Assembly: GCA_902595805.1 (NCBI GenBank)
Contig: CACJRM010000003.1
Location: forward strand, 35,849-99,848
Direction of reading: 5' to 3'
Origin: an uncultured Alphaproteobacteria bacterium
GTDB lineage: Bacteria > Pseudomonadota > Alphaproteobacteria > HIMB59 > GCA-002718135
DNA: 64,000 nt
Shown here: positions 54,952 to 64,000 of the stretch, one piece after another
Position numbering within the stretch: the stretch's first letter is position 1
Layout: each line of letters opens with the position of its first letter
Notes under the pieces: model-generated
What the model saw: only the letters and a program-made list of their open reading frames with translations
Databases searched by the model: none
Told to the model about the DNA's origin: nothing
Program-made: the position numbers and the translations under genes

Positions 54952-56425
54952 TGGCTATTTCATAGTTTGTTATGATTAGTTCAAGTGATAATCTCATAGG
55001 ATCTAAAAATAGATTTGGAAATATACCTAGTAATATTACTGAAATTGCTAAAGGAATTAATATGATTTTCTCTCTTGTGTTTATATCTAAAATATCTGCA
55101 AGTTTATTATTAGTTATGGTGCCAAAAATAATTCTTTTATAAAGGTATAGCATGTAAACAGCGGATAATATTATTCCAAAAGCTGCGCCAATAACAACGT
55201 AACTTGAAAATTTAAATGCGCCAACTATAACTAAAAATTCTCCAATAAAACCACTTGTCCCAGGTAATCCAACTGATCCCAGCATAAAAATCATGAATAC
55301 TGTTGCATAAAGTGGCATTCTTTGAACTAATCCTCCGTAAAATTCAATTTCTCTAGTATGCATTCGATCATAAATAACACCAACACATAAAAATAAAGCT
55401 GCTGAGACTAGTCCATGACTAATCATTTGCATCATCGCTCCTTCTAAACCTTGTTGATTAACTAAAAAAATTCCAATTGTTACAATTCCCATATGAGCAA
55501 CGGATGAATATGCAATTAGTTTTTTTATATCAGTTTGTGCTAGTGCCACTAACGAAGTGTATACTATAGCAACTATACTTAATGTCATAATTAAAGGAAT
55601 AAAAAACTCTGTTGCTTCAGGAAGCATACCTAGAGAGAAACGGATAAAACCATATCCACCCATTTTTAAAAGTACTCCGGCTAAAATAACAGATCCAGCC
55701 GTTGGAGCTTCGACATGGGCATCGGGCAACCATGTATGAAAAGGCCACATAGGAATTTTAACTGCAAAGGAAGCAAAGAAGGCGAGCCAAAGAAACAACT
55801 GAGTATTATAGGAAAAATAATTACCTTGTAAGAACTCAATACTCATTGAACTTGTATTTCTATACATCACAATAATAGCAATCAACATGAGTACTGAACC
55901 CAAAAGAGTGTAGAGAAAGAATTTAAAAGAAGCATAGATTCTTCTATTGCCTCCCCATATACCTATGATTAGATACATTGGTATTAATACTGTTTCAAAA
56001 AAAATATAAAATAAAAGTATGTCTATAGAAGCAAACATTCCAATCATTACAGTCTCTAAAAATAAAAAAGAAAGCATGTATTCCTTGACTCTTTTTTTTA
56101 TATTATTCCAACTAGCTAAAATACAAAGTGGGGTCAAAAATGTACTTAATAAAATCATAAAAAGTGAAATACCGTCAACTCCAACATGGTAGAAGAAATT
56201 AAAATCATCAAACCATCTAAATTTTTCTTCATATTGATAAGACGGATTGGAATAATCAAATTGTAGCCAGAGTATTAAACTTAAAATAAATGTTCCTAAC
56301 GTTGTTAGCAAAGCAGCCCATTTAATATTAATTGATGTTAATTCATCTTCTTTAATAAAAAGAATAATTAAAGCACCAATTAAAGGTAGAAAAATTATTA
56401 CTGATACTAACGGCCAGTCAATCAT
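54941..56425 (-). CDS. nuoM: NADH-quinone oxidoreductase subunit M
   Basis: Antiporter-like subunit of complex I. The 494-residue protein has about 14 helices, with FFETVLIPMYLIIGIWGG (proton-channel glutamate), MWPFHTWLPDAHVEAPTAGSVILAG (seen from FHTWLPDAHVEAPT) and TDIKKLIAYSSVAHMG (lysine). Starts directly after the nuoL stop. Confidence 0.97.
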   Translation of the reverse strand: MIDWPLVSVIIFLPLIGALIILFIKEDELTSINIKWAALLTTLGTFILSLILWLQFDYSNPSYQYEEKFRWFDDFNFFYHVGVDGISLFMILLSTFLTPLCILASWNNIKKRVKEYMLSFLFLETVMIGMFASIDILLFYIFFETVLIPMYLIIGIWGGNRRIYASFKFFLYTLLGSVLMLIAIIVMYRNTSSMSIEFLQGNYFSYNTQLFLWLAFFASFAVKIPMWPFHTWLPDAHVEAPTAGSVILAGVLLKMGGYGFIRFSLGMLPEATEFFIPLIMTLSIVAIVYTSLVALAQTDIKKLIAYSSVAHMGIVTIGIFLVNQQGLEGAMMQMISHGLVSAALFLCVGVIYDRMHTREIEFYGGLVQRMPLYATVFMIFMLGSVGLPGTSGFIGEFLVIVGAFKFSSYVVIGAAFGIILSAVYMLYLYKRIIFGTITNNKLADILDINTREKIILIPLAISVILLGIFPNLFLDPMRLSLELIITNYEIANAK

Positions 56426-58333
56426 TTAGTAATATAAAAACCATGTTAAAATTATTACTAAGCCACCAAGCATAGCAAAAGCATAATGAAACAAATACCC
56501 TGATTGAAATAAACTTACATAAGATGAAGATTTTGAAATAATCCAGGAGACCCCATTTGGTCCTAAACCATCAATAGTTTTTTCATCCCCTCTTTTCCAG
56601 AAAAAGTTTGCTAATTTGAAAAAAGTTAAAACAAATACTTTATGATATAGCTCATCCACATACCATTTATTTTTAGAAAGAGAATATAAAGGATCTAAAT
56701 TATAGGAAAGATTTTTTGCTCTATTTAAATTATTTGAATATATCAACACACAGATAAGAATTCCAACTGCGACAGCAGACTTTGATATTAATGATTGTGT
56801 AAGAGGAAGATATTTATGAGAACTTTCTGTTAATAATATAGCATTATCCCAAAATTCTTTTTTATAATATCCAATAAAATAATCAGCAAAGAATATTCCA
56901 GAAAAAATAGAACCAATTGCAAGAATAAATAATGGAGCTGTCATTACTAAAGGTGATTCATGGGCGTGATCATATGTTTTTTTATTTGATCTATTTTCAC
57001 CATGAAATGTTAGGAATAATAATCTCCATGAATAAAAAGCAGTAAGTAAAGCAGTTAAAATACCTACTAAATATGCAAAGTATGCTATTCCATTTGAAGC
57101 ATAGAAAGCATTTTCTAAAATACTTTCTTTTGAATAGTAACCAGATAGATATGGGAAACCAATAATTGCAAGAGACCCAATCCACATCATTGAGGCAGTA
57201 AAAGGTATTTTTTTGAAAAGTCCCCCCATTTTTCTCATATCCTGTTCATGATGCATTGCGTGAATTACAGAACCTGCAGAAAGAAATAGAAGAGCTTTAA
57301 AAAAAGCATGGGTTGTTAAGTGAAATATTGATGCATTATAAGCTCCTACACCTGCTGCAAAAAACATATATCCTAATTGACTGCATGTTGAATATGCAAT
57401 GACTCGTTTAATATCATTTTGCGTTAAGGCTATAGAGGCAGCAAAAATAGCTGTGGCCGCACCAATAAAAGTAATGAATAAATTAGTAAATGTTGCAAAT
57501 TCATAAAGAGGACTCATTCTTGCAACTAAGAATACACCAGCTGTTACCATTGTTGCAGCATGTATAAGTGCGGATACGGGAGTAGGTCCCTCCATAGCAT
57601 CTGGCAACCATGTGTGTAAACCTAATTGGGCAGATTTACCCATTGCACCTATGAATAAAAGAAAACATAAAAAATCTAAAGTTGGAAAACTGAATGAAAG
57701 AAATTGAATTTGATGATCACTAAATTGATCCACTTGTAAAAATATACTGTCGAAACTTACCGTGCCAAAAATATAAAAAATTCCAGCAATTCCAATTGCG
57801 TATCCAAAATCTCCAACTCTGTTTACAACAAATGCTTTTATAGCAGCTTTATTTGCTGAATCTTTATGATGCCAAAAACCAATTAATAAATATGAGGCTA
57901 GCCCAACACCTTCCCAACCAAAAAACATTTGCAGCAAGTTATTACTTGATACAAGAACAAGCATAAAAAAAGTAAATAAGCTTAGATAACCCATAAATCT
58001 TATTTTTGATGGATCTTCTTCCATATAGCCTATTGAATATAAATGAACACAGGCAGAAACAGTTGTAACCACAATGAACATCACAGCAGTTAAAGTGTCT
58101 AATCTAATTGACCAATCAATAATAAAGTTTCCAGAAGTGATCCAGTTAAGAATAAAAATTATTTCAGTATCCTTATTATTAATAAACTGAATGAATATTA
58201 TCCAAGAAAATAAAGTACAAAGAAAAAGGATTGAAGTTGTTGATATTTGATAAACTGTATAGTTAAACTGTTTACCCAGTAAAAAACAAAAAAGAAAACC
58301 AAGTAGAGGTAAAAATATAATTGAGGTTGCCAT
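56426..58333 (-). CDS. nuoL: NADH-quinone oxidoreductase subunit L
   Basis: Distal antiporter-like subunit of complex I. The 635-residue protein has about 16 helices; FFGWEGVGLASYLLIGFW carries the helix-5 glutamate, and LGLHTWLPDAMEGPTPVSALIHAAT (seen from HTWLPDAMEGPTPVS) and LTQNDIKRVIAYSTCSQLG are conserved. The C-terminal part includes the long lateral helix typical of NuoL. Gap of 3 bases to nuoK. Confidence 0.97.
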   Translation of the reverse strand: MATSIIFLPLLGFLFCFLLGKQFNYTVYQISTTSILFLCTLFSWIIFIQFINNKDTEIIFILNWITSGNFIIDWSIRLDTLTAVMFIVVTTVSACVHLYSIGYMEEDPSKIRFMGYLSLFTFFMLVLVSSNNLLQMFFGWEGVGLASYLLIGFWHHKDSANKAAIKAFVVNRVGDFGYAIGIAGIFYIFGTVSFDSIFLQVDQFSDHQIQFLSFSFPTLDFLCFLLFIGAMGKSAQLGLHTWLPDAMEGPTPVSALIHAATMVTAGVFLVARMSPLYEFATFTNLFITFIGAATAIFAASIALTQNDIKRVIAYSTCSQLGYMFFAAGVGAYNASIFHLTTHAFFKALLFLSAGSVIHAMHHEQDMRKMGGLFKKIPFTASMMWIGSLAIIGFPYLSGYYSKESILENAFYASNGIAYFAYLVGILTALLTAFYSWRLLFLTFHGENRSNKKTYDHAHESPLVMTAPLFILAIGSIFSGIFFADYFIGYYKKEFWDNAILLTESSHKYLPLTQSLISKSAVAVGILICVLIYSNNLNRAKNLSYNLDPLYSLSKNKWYVDELYHKVFVLTFFKLANFFWKRGDEKTIDGLGPNGVSWIISKSSSYVSLFQSGYLFHYAFAMLGGLVIILTWFLYY

Positions 58334-58336
58334 CTA

Positions 58337-58642
58337 CTATCCCTTAAGCTGATTAATCTTATTTACTTCTATTGATCCTAAATTTCTAAAAAATACTACA
58401 AGTATGGCGAGTCCAATTGCTGCTTCAGCGGCTGCAACAGTAAGTGTAAGCATTGCGAAGATTTGCCCTGAAATATCATTAATATATGCTGAGAAAGCAA
58501 TAAAATTAATATTTACTGACAACAAGATGAGTTCTATAGACATTAAAATTATAATTAAATTTTTCTTATTTAAAAATATTCCTAAAACACCTAAGGTAAA
58601 AATAATTGCGCCGAGAAAAAGATAGTGTTCAAGAGTAATCAT
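58337..58642 (-). CDS. nuoK: NADH-quinone oxidoreductase subunit K
   Basis: Small complex I membrane subunit (101 residues, three helices). The glutamate of [13 protein letters not shown] (about 36) and the second in [13 protein letters not shown] (about 72) are the conserved buried acids of the proton path. Three-base gaps on both sides within the nuo operon. Confidence 0.96.
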   Translation of the reverse strand: MITLEHYLFLGAIIFTLGVLGIFLNKKNLIIILMSIELILLSVNINFIAFSAYINDISGQIFAMLTLTVAAAEAAIGLAILVVFFRNLGSIEVNKINQLKG

Positions 58643-58645
58643 TAA

Positions 58646-59257
58646 TTAAATTCCTTCGCCTATTTTTACTTTTTTCTTTTCTATAGCTGTTGATGCATCA
58701 ACTGTATTTTGAGAATCTATATTTTGCCTTTTAACACCGCCTTTATCTCTTAATGTAAGTGTAATAGAGCCAATCATTGCGACTAATAAAATTATCCCAC
58801 ATATTTGAAATAAATAAAAATATTCAGTGTAGAGTATTTGCCCAATCATTTTTGTATTCTCCACTTCATTAACTATAGGCTGTAATGGTGTTTGATTGTT
58901 GTAAATATTAGACGATCTATCTGTTAAAAAAAGTATTCCAAGTTCAATTACTAGAACTATACCTAATAATGCTCCAAAAGGTAAATATTGCAAAAAACCT
59001 TCTCTCAACTTTACAAAATTTATATCAAGCATCATTACAACAAATAGAAAAAGGACGGCAACAGCTCCAACATATACAACGACAAGGATCATTGCCAAAA
59101 ATTCAGCACCTAATAAAACAAAAAGTCCTGATGCGTTTACAAAGCTTAAAATTAAGAACAAAACTGAATGAACTGGATTTTTTGCACTTATAACCATTAG
59201 AGCAGAAAGAACTGCAACAGATGAAAAAAGATAAAATGTTAATGAATAAAGAACCAT
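58646..59257 (-). CDS. nuoJ: NADH-quinone oxidoreductase subunit J
   Basis: Complex I membrane subunit, 203 residues, five helices. NPVHSVLFLILSFVNASGLFVLLGAEFLA (seen from NPVHSVLFLIL and LGAEFLA) and VVYVGAVAVLFLFVVMML are the family signatures; the glycine-rich VYVGAVA helix contains the pi-bulge. The charged tail after about residue 175 is variable. Confidence 0.96.
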   Translation of the reverse strand: MVLYSLTFYLFSSVAVLSALMVISAKNPVHSVLFLILSFVNASGLFVLLGAEFLAMILVVVYVGAVAVLFLFVVMMLDINFVKLREGFLQYLPFGALLGIVLVIELGILFLTDRSSNIYNNQTPLQPIVNEVENTKMIGQILYTEYFYLFQICGIILLVAMIGSITLTLRDKGGVKRQNIDSQNTVDASTAIEKKKVKIGEGI

Positions 59258-59259
59258 TC

Positions 59260-59739
59260 TTATCTATATTTTCTATCGAGATGAATATTTTGAGCAATTT
59301 CTTGCTCCCATCTATCTCCATTTTCTAAAAGTTTATCTTTGTTATAAATTAATTCTTCTCTTGTTTCAGTGGCAAATTCAAAATTTGGTCCTTCGACTAT
59401 AGCATCAACTGGACAAGATTCTTGACATAAACCACAGTAAATACATTTAGTCATATCTATATCATATCTTGTTGTCCTTCTGCTTCCATCCTCTCTTGGC
59501 TCTGCTTCAATTGTAATCGCCTGAGCAGGACATACTGCTTCACAAAGTTTACATGCGATACATCTTTCTTCCCCACTTGGATATCTTCTCAAAGCATGCT
59601 CGCCTCTAAAACGTGGGCTTAATGGACCTTTTTCGTGAGGATAATTTATTGTAACTTTAGATTTAAATATGTATTTGAAAGTTAAAAATAGTCCTTGAAA
59701 TAATTCAAATAAAGTAAAAGATTTAATTAATTTATACAT
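59260..59739 (-). CDS. nuoI: NADH-quinone oxidoreductase subunit I
   Basis: Carries iron-sulfur clusters N6a and N6b at the junction of the peripheral and membrane arms. The 159-residue protein has two CxxCxxCxxxCP motifs: [12 protein letters not shown] and [12 protein letters not shown]. An N-terminal amphipathic helix precedes [16 protein letters not shown] use ATG 59739, one base after the nuoH stop, since the family starts near MYKLIKSF; an ATG at 59760 inside nuoH would add seven atypical residues. Confidence 0.96.
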   Translation of the reverse strand: MYKLIKSFTLFELFQGLFLTFKYIFKSKVTINYPHEKGPLSPRFRGEHALRRYPSGEERCIACKLCEAVCPAQAITIEAEPREDGSRRTTRYDIDMTKCIYCGLCQESCPVDAIVEGPNFEFATETREELIYNKDKLLENGDRWEQEIAQNIHLDRKYR

Positions 59740-59740
59740 A

Positions 59741-60742
59741 TTAATTTGGCAGCATGTCAAAATATACTAAAAAACCAGAAGTTGCCACAACCCAAAACAA
59801 AGAAAACGGTAGAAAAACTTTCCATCCAAGTCTCATTAACTGATCATATCTATATCTTGGGAAAGTTCCTCTAACCCAAATAAATAAAAATAATATAAAT
59901 ATTACTTTCACAGTAAACCAGATTACTCCAGGAATAACATTTAATGGGTATACATCAAATGGAGGAAGCCATCCGCCTAAAAAAAGAATGACAGTCATAG
60001 AAGACATTAAAATCATACTGGCGTATTCACCTAAAAAAAATAATACAAATGAAGCAGATGAATATTCAGTAAAAAATCCTGCAACAAGTGTTGATTCATC
60101 TTCAGGAAGATCAAAAGGTAGTCTATTTGTTTCAGCTAACGCAGAAATAAAAAAAATAATGAACATAGGTAATAATGGAATTGCAAACCATACAGTCTGC
60201 TGAGCTAAAACTATCTTTGATAAATTTAAAGAACCTACACATAATAATACTGTAATTATTACAAATCCAATTGATACCTCATATGAAACCATTTGAGCAG
60301 CTGATCTTAATGCTCCTAGAAAAGGATATTGAGAGTTACTAGCCCAACCAGCCATTATTATTCCGTATACTCCAAGAGATGATACTGCAAACAGATACAT
60401 GATACCTACGTTAATATCAGAGACTACCCATCCTGGAGCAAAAGGTATTACTGCCCAACCTGCTAAGCTAAGTACCATTGTTATTATGGGTGCTAAAATA
60501 AAAACAATTTTATTTGATCCACTAGGTATAATATTTTCTTTAGTAATAAGTTTTAATGCATCAGCAAAGCTTTGTAATATACCAAAAGGCCCTACAATAT
60601 TTGGACCTCTTCTTAATTGAATTAGGGCTAAAACTTTTCTTTCAGCATAAACTAAAAAAGCTACAGATATTAAAACTGGCACAACAACAGCAAGTATTTG
60701 GGCAATGATTATTAACCCTGTAATTAATATATCATAGTTCAT
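59741..60742 (-). CDS. nuoH: NADH-quinone oxidoreductase subunit H
   Basis: Membrane subunit forming most of the ubiquinone-binding chamber. The 333-residue protein has eight helices, with [16 protein letters not shown] (about 31-46), [15 protein letters not shown], the acidic loop [21 protein letters not shown] (seen from [14 protein letters not shown]) and [17 protein letters not shown]. All key charged residues are retained. Confidence 0.97.
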   Translation of the reverse strand: MNYDILITGLIIIAQILAVVVPVLISVAFLVYAERKVLALIQLRRGPNIVGPFGILQSFADALKLITKENIIPSGSNKIVFILAPIITMVLSLAGWAVIPFAPGWVVSDINVGIMYLFAVSSLGVYGIIMAGWASNSQYPFLGALRSAAQMVSYEVSIGFVIITVLLCVGSLNLSKIVLAQQTVWFAIPLLPMFIIFFISALAETNRLPFDLPEDESTLVAGFFTEYSSASFVLFFLGEYASMILMSSMTVILFLGGWLPPFDVYPLNVIPGVIWFTVKVIFILFLFIWVRGTFPRYRYDQLMRLGWKVFLPFSLFWVVATSGFLVYFDMLPN

Positions 60743-60749
60743 GTAATTA

Positions 60750-62789
60750 TTATGCTGCCTTATTTAAAATATCTTTAGTACATTTTGCCATTGTTTCAGA
60801 AGATCTTGAAATAGAGTCATTCATATAAAAATTTTCAATGTTATATTTAATTTTAATATTCTCAATTTTATTGTTTTTAGCAAAAGGTATTTCGGCAATA
60901 GAATTAACTTCATTTAAGAGAGCAAATTGACCATATGTACTTGTAAGCTCATTTCGAAGCTCCCCAAGATTATTAAAGTTTAAATTTTTTTCAAATAAGT
61001 CGCTTAAAACTCTAAAAATTTTCCACTCCTCTTTTGCTTCACCTATTGGATTATGACACTTGGTTGTTTGAATAACTCTACCTTCTATATTCATATAAGT
61101 AGAACTTTTCTCAGTATATGCAGGGGTTGGTAAAATTATATCAGCTATAGATGCTGAAGCATCTCCATGGTGACCAAGATAAACAACAAAAGCATTTTCA
61201 AATGTTGAAAAATTTATCTCATCTAATCCCATTAAGAATACTACAGGTTTTGTTTTATCAATATGTTTTTTTAATTGTTTATTGTAATCATTATCAAATT
61301 TTTTATTATAAAATTTCAAATCTAATGCTCCTACTCTAGAAATATCTTGGTTAAGAATATTTAATGGATTTGTATTTTTATTTTTTTGAATTTTTTTTGC
61401 AATTAATCCTGCAGTTTCTAATATTTTTTTTCCATGATCATTATTTATTGCTGAAGTACCTAATATTATAAGTGGGTTTTTTGCAGATTTTAAAACTTTA
61501 TTAAAATCAGATTTATTATTAGACAATTTATTAAGGTAATCTAAAGAATCAGATAGATGATGATAATCGTAAGTAAGATCTAATTTAGGACCTATAAGAC
61601 CAATTTTGCAGTTATTTTCAATATATGCCTTTCTAATTCTAGCGTTTAGTACCGCCGCTTCCCATCTAGGATTGGATCCGATTAAAAGAATAGCATCAGC
61701 ATTTTCAATTTCTTGAATTGTTGAATTAAATTTATAACTTGAAGATGAATTATCGATAATTTGTACATTATCAAATCTGCAATCATAGTTTTTTGATTTA
61801 AGTGAATTGCTAAATTTTTGTGCAGAATATAAAGTTTCAATATCGGTAAACTTACCCGATAGAAATACAGTATTTTCTTTACCTCTTTTTGTAATTTCTT
61901 TTTTTATTAATTCAAATGCATCATCCCATGAAGATTTTTGGAGTTTTTTATTTGATCTAGAATATACACTATCTAATCTTTGACTTGAGAGTCCATCAAC
62001 TGCAAATCTAGATTTATCACTTATCCATTCTTCATTGGTTTCTTCATTTATTCTAGGAAGAGCTCTTAAAACTTTTTTTCCTCTTGTATCAATTCTTATA
62101 CTTGAACCTATACCATCAAATACATCGAATGTTTCTGTCTTAGTTAGTTCCCATGGTCTAGATTTAAATGCATATGGTTTGCTTGTTAAAGCACCTACAG
62201 GGCACAAATCAATTACGTTTCCAGATAATTCTGACTCAATAGTTTTTTCTAAGTATGTTGTGATCTCAGCATTTTCACCTCTACCGAGCAATCCTATATC
62301 ATCTACGCCAGCAACTTCTGTAGAAAACCTTACGCACCTTGTGCAATGTATACATCTTGTCATAATTGTTTTGACAAGTGGTCCCATATTTTTATTTTGA
62401 ACGGCTCTTTTATTTTCCTCATACCTTGTTTTGTCAAAACCATAATACATGGCTTGATCTTGAAGATCACATTCTCCTCCTTGATCACAAATAGGACAAT
62501 CCAATGGGTGATTAATAAGAAGAAACTCCATTACCCCTTTACGAGCTTTTTTAACTGTATCACTATTAGTTTTTATAACCATTCCATCCGCAGCTGGCAT
62601 GGCACATGATGCAATAGGTTTTGGAGCTTTTTCCATTTCTACTAAACACATTCTGCAGTTTCCTGCTATTGAGAGTTTTTCATGATAACAAAATCTTGGA
62701 ATTTCAGTGCCTGCTTGTTCACAAGCTTGCATTATGGTCATGCCGTTTTCAAATTCGTATTCTTTATTGTCAATTGTTATCTTAGGCAC
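60750..62789 (-). CDS. nuoG: NADH-quinone oxidoreductase subunit G
   Basis: Iron-sulfur subunit of the peripheral arm, 679 residues. N-terminal 2Fe-2S ferredoxin domain ([15 protein letters not shown] and later C62), the HxxxC-type N5 site in [18 protein letters not shown] (about 94-111), and the N4-type CIHCTRC (about 146-152). A molybdopterin-oxidoreductase-like C-terminal region without cofactor follows from about 215. The start is GTG 62789, sharing its G with the nuoF stop (TAGTG). Normal alphaproteobacterial size, shorter than the E. coli protein. Confidence 0.97.
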   Translation of the reverse strand: MPKITIDNKEYEFENGMTIMQACEQAGTEIPRFCYHEKLSIAGNCRMCLVEMEKAPKPIASCAMPAADGMVIKTNSDTVKKARKGVMEFLLINHPLDCPICDQGGECDLQDQAMYYGFDKTRYEENKRAVQNKNMGPLVKTIMTRCIHCTRCVRFSTEVAGVDDIGLLGRGENAEITTYLEKTIESELSGNVIDLCPVGALTSKPYAFKSRPWELTKTETFDVFDGIGSSIRIDTRGKKVLRALPRINEETNEEWISDKSRFAVDGLSSQRLDSVYSRSNKKLQKSSWDDAFELIKKEITKRGKENTVFLSGKFTDIETLYSAQKFSNSLKSKNYDCRFDNVQIIDNSSSSYKFNSTIQEIENADAILLIGSNPRWEAAVLNARIRKAYIENNCKIGLIGPKLDLTYDYHHLSDSLDYLNKLSNNKSDFNKVLKSAKNPLIILGTSAINNDHGKKILETAGLIAKKIQKNKNTNPLNILNQDISRVGALDLKFYNKKFDNDYNKQLKKHIDKTKPVVFLMGLDEINFSTFENAFVVYLGHHGDASASIADIILPTPAYTEKSSTYMNIEGRVIQTTKCHNPIGEAKEEWKIFRVLSDLFEKNLNFNNLGELRNELTSTYGQFALLNEVNSIAEIPFAKNNKIENIKIKYNIENFYMNDSISRSSETMAKCTKDILNKAA

Positions 62790-64000
62790 TAGGCTACTCT
62801 TCTATTTCTCTGTTCAATTCTTTTTTCAATTTCAGGTCTAAAATGTCTAAACAAACCTTGAATAGGCCAAGCCGCAGCATCACCTAAGGCACAAATAGTG
62901 TGACCTTCAATTTGCTTAGTCACATCTAAAATTTTATCAATATCTTTATGTTCAACATTTCCATGAATCATTTTTTCCATCATTCTGTACATCCATCCAG
63001 TACCTTCTCTGCAGGGTGTACATTGACCACAGCTTTCATGCTTATAAAAATGTGATAATCTCGCTATCGCCTCAACAATATCTGTTGATTTATTCATTAC
63101 AATAACAGCTGCAGTTCCTAATCCACTTTGAACTTCTTTTAGGCTGTCAAAATCCATTTTTACAGTATCACAAATAGACTTAGGCAATAAAGGCACACTT
63201 GCACCTCCAGGAATTACAGCTAATAAATTATCCCAACCTCCAATTACCCCACCTGCATGTTTTTCAATCAGATCTTTTAACGGTATGCCCATTTCTTCTT
63301 CTACATTACATGGGTTATTTACGTGTCCTGAAATACTAAAAATTTTTGTACCTGTGTTATTGGGACTTCCTAAATTAGCAAACCATTTTGAACCACGTCT
63401 TAAAATAGTTGGTGAGACGGCAATAGTTTCAACATTTGTAACTGTTGTGGGACATCCATATAAACCTGCCCCTGCAGGAAAGGGAGGTTTTAATCGAGGT
63501 TGACCTTTTTTACCTTCTAAACTTTCTAGTAGAGCAGTTTCTTCACCACAAATATATGCTCCTGCTCCTCTGTGAAGATAAACATCAAAATCCCAACCTG
63601 TTCCACATGCATTTTTACCAATTAAATTATTTGCGTAAGCTTCATCTATTGCTTTTTGTAAATTAGAAGATTCAGAATAATATTCACCCCTTATATAAAT
63701 ATAGCAAGTATGTGCATGCATAGCAAAAGCAGCTACTAAACAACCTTCTAAAAGTAGGTGGGGGTCGTTCCTCATAATTTCCCGATCTTTACATGTGCCT
63801 GGTTCTGACTCATCTGCGTTAACAACTAAGTAATGATCTTTTCCAGAATCTTTTGGCATAAATGACCACTTTAGTCCTGCAGGAAAACCTGCCCCTCCTC
63901 TTCCTCTTAATTGACTGTTTTTAATTTCCTCAACAATTTTTTCACTACCCATTTTAATAAGTTCTTTAGTATTTGACCAAATACCTCTTTTTTTTGCACC
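62789..64000 (-). CDS. nuoF: NADH-quinone oxidoreductase subunit F (N-terminus beyond window)
   Basis: NADH-oxidising flavoprotein of complex I. The frame stays open to base 64000, so about 403 residues are visible and only the first 20 to 30 are missing; a methionine at 63952 is internal. FMN/NADH sites: [18 protein letters not shown] and [15 protein letters not shown]. The N3 4Fe-4S ligands are in [11 protein letters not shown] and [13 protein letters not shown]. The nuoA-E genes are expected beyond the window edge. Confidence 0.97.
   Translation of the reverse strand, partial: GAKKRGIWSNTKELIKMGSEKIVEEIKNSQLRGRGGAGFPAGLKWSFMPKDSGKDHYLVVNADESEPGTCKDREIMRNDPHLLLEGCLVAAFAMHAHTCYIYIRGEYYSESSNLQKAIDEAYANNLIGKNACGTGWDFDVYLHRGAGAYICGEETALLESLEGKKGQPRLKPPFPAGAGLYGCPTTVTNVETIAVSPTILRRGSKWFANLGSPNNTGTKIFSISGHVNNPCNVEEEMGIPLKDLIEKHAGGVIGGWDNLLAVIPGGASVPLLPKSICDTVKMDFDSLKEVQSGLGTAAVIVMNKSTDIVEAIARLSHFYKHESCGQCTPCREGTGWMYRMMEKMIHGNVEHKDIDKILDVTKQIEGHTICALGDAAAWPIQGLFRHFRPEIEKRIEQRNRRVA

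Noticed and set aside
59740..59760. Longer nuoI start (MTCCQIN)
   Set aside because: The added residues lie inside the nuoH stop region and are not part of the family; ATG 59739 directly follows nuoH.
1..64000. CRISPR arrays, tRNA/rRNA genes, insertion sequences, prophage or island borders
   Set aside because: No regularly spaced repeats, no cloverleaf-like sequence in the short gaps, no transposase or integrase frames, and no marked change of base composition.

Overview
This 64 kb window is a dense, AT-rich piece of bacterial chromosome, by eye clearly below one third G+C. Gene content and order point to an alphaproteobacterium with a streamlined genome, of the marine SAR11 or HIMB59 kind: ispD-ispF fusion, ntrY-ntrX-trkA, a pyruvate dehydrogenase E1 beta with its own lipoyl domain, trpE-G-D-C-moaC-lexA, and the rpsB-tsf-pyrH-frr-uppS-cdsA-dxr-bamA-lpx block. 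Closer placement needs a phylogeny. I see no rRNA, tRNA, insertion sequence, phage gene, CRISPR array or toxin system. The largest untranslated gap is about 98 bases, so no stretch over 300 bases lacks a gene.

Layout. Bases 1-9296 (minus) are a compressed chain: ntrY, ntrX, trkA, a D-amino-acid-transaminase-like gene, an inositol-phosphatase family gene, a 3-hydroxyisobutyrate-dehydrogenase family gene, an EamA exporter, msrB, and an MFS transporter cut by the window edge. This is the most accessory-looking part. Bases 9356-11406 (plus) are ispDF, pgpA and a pncC-type cinA. Bases 11398-21560 (minus) carry ratA/coq10-like, lipA, pdhC-pdhB-pdhA, ftsB-like, eno, kdsA, pyrG, secG and tpiA. Bases 21610-31183 (plus) carry a PpiD/SurA-like foldase, trpE, trpG, trpD, trpC, moaC, lexA, gltX and gltA.

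Bases 31158-43396 (minus) are the translation and envelope block: rpsB, tsf, pyrH, frr, uppS, cdsA, dxr, bamA, skp, lpxD, fabZ, lpxA, lpxI, lpxB. Bases 43495-64000 (minus) run from the partial nuoF through nuoG-H-I-J-K-L-M-N, birA, coaX, RNase J, a DUF1467-like membrane protein, proS, a LolC/E-type permease, lolD and dnaE.

The genes form coherent modules: pyruvate to acetyl-CoA to citrate with lipoate supply (eno, pdhABC, lipA, gltA), respiratory complex I, tryptophan synthesis, lipid A and outer-membrane assembly (kdsA, lpx genes, bamA, skp, lol genes), and isoprenoid to undecaprenyl-phosphate supply (ispDF, dxr, uppS). I found no convincing undescribed system. The best leads are small: a NtrX whose AAA+ domain has lost the residues needed for sigma-54 activation, a doubled SOS operator on lexA, promoters so close to start codons that several messages look leaderless, a hairpin plus T-run in the rpsB leader, and gene junctions where genes usual in relatives are missing (ntrBC, rseP, moeA).
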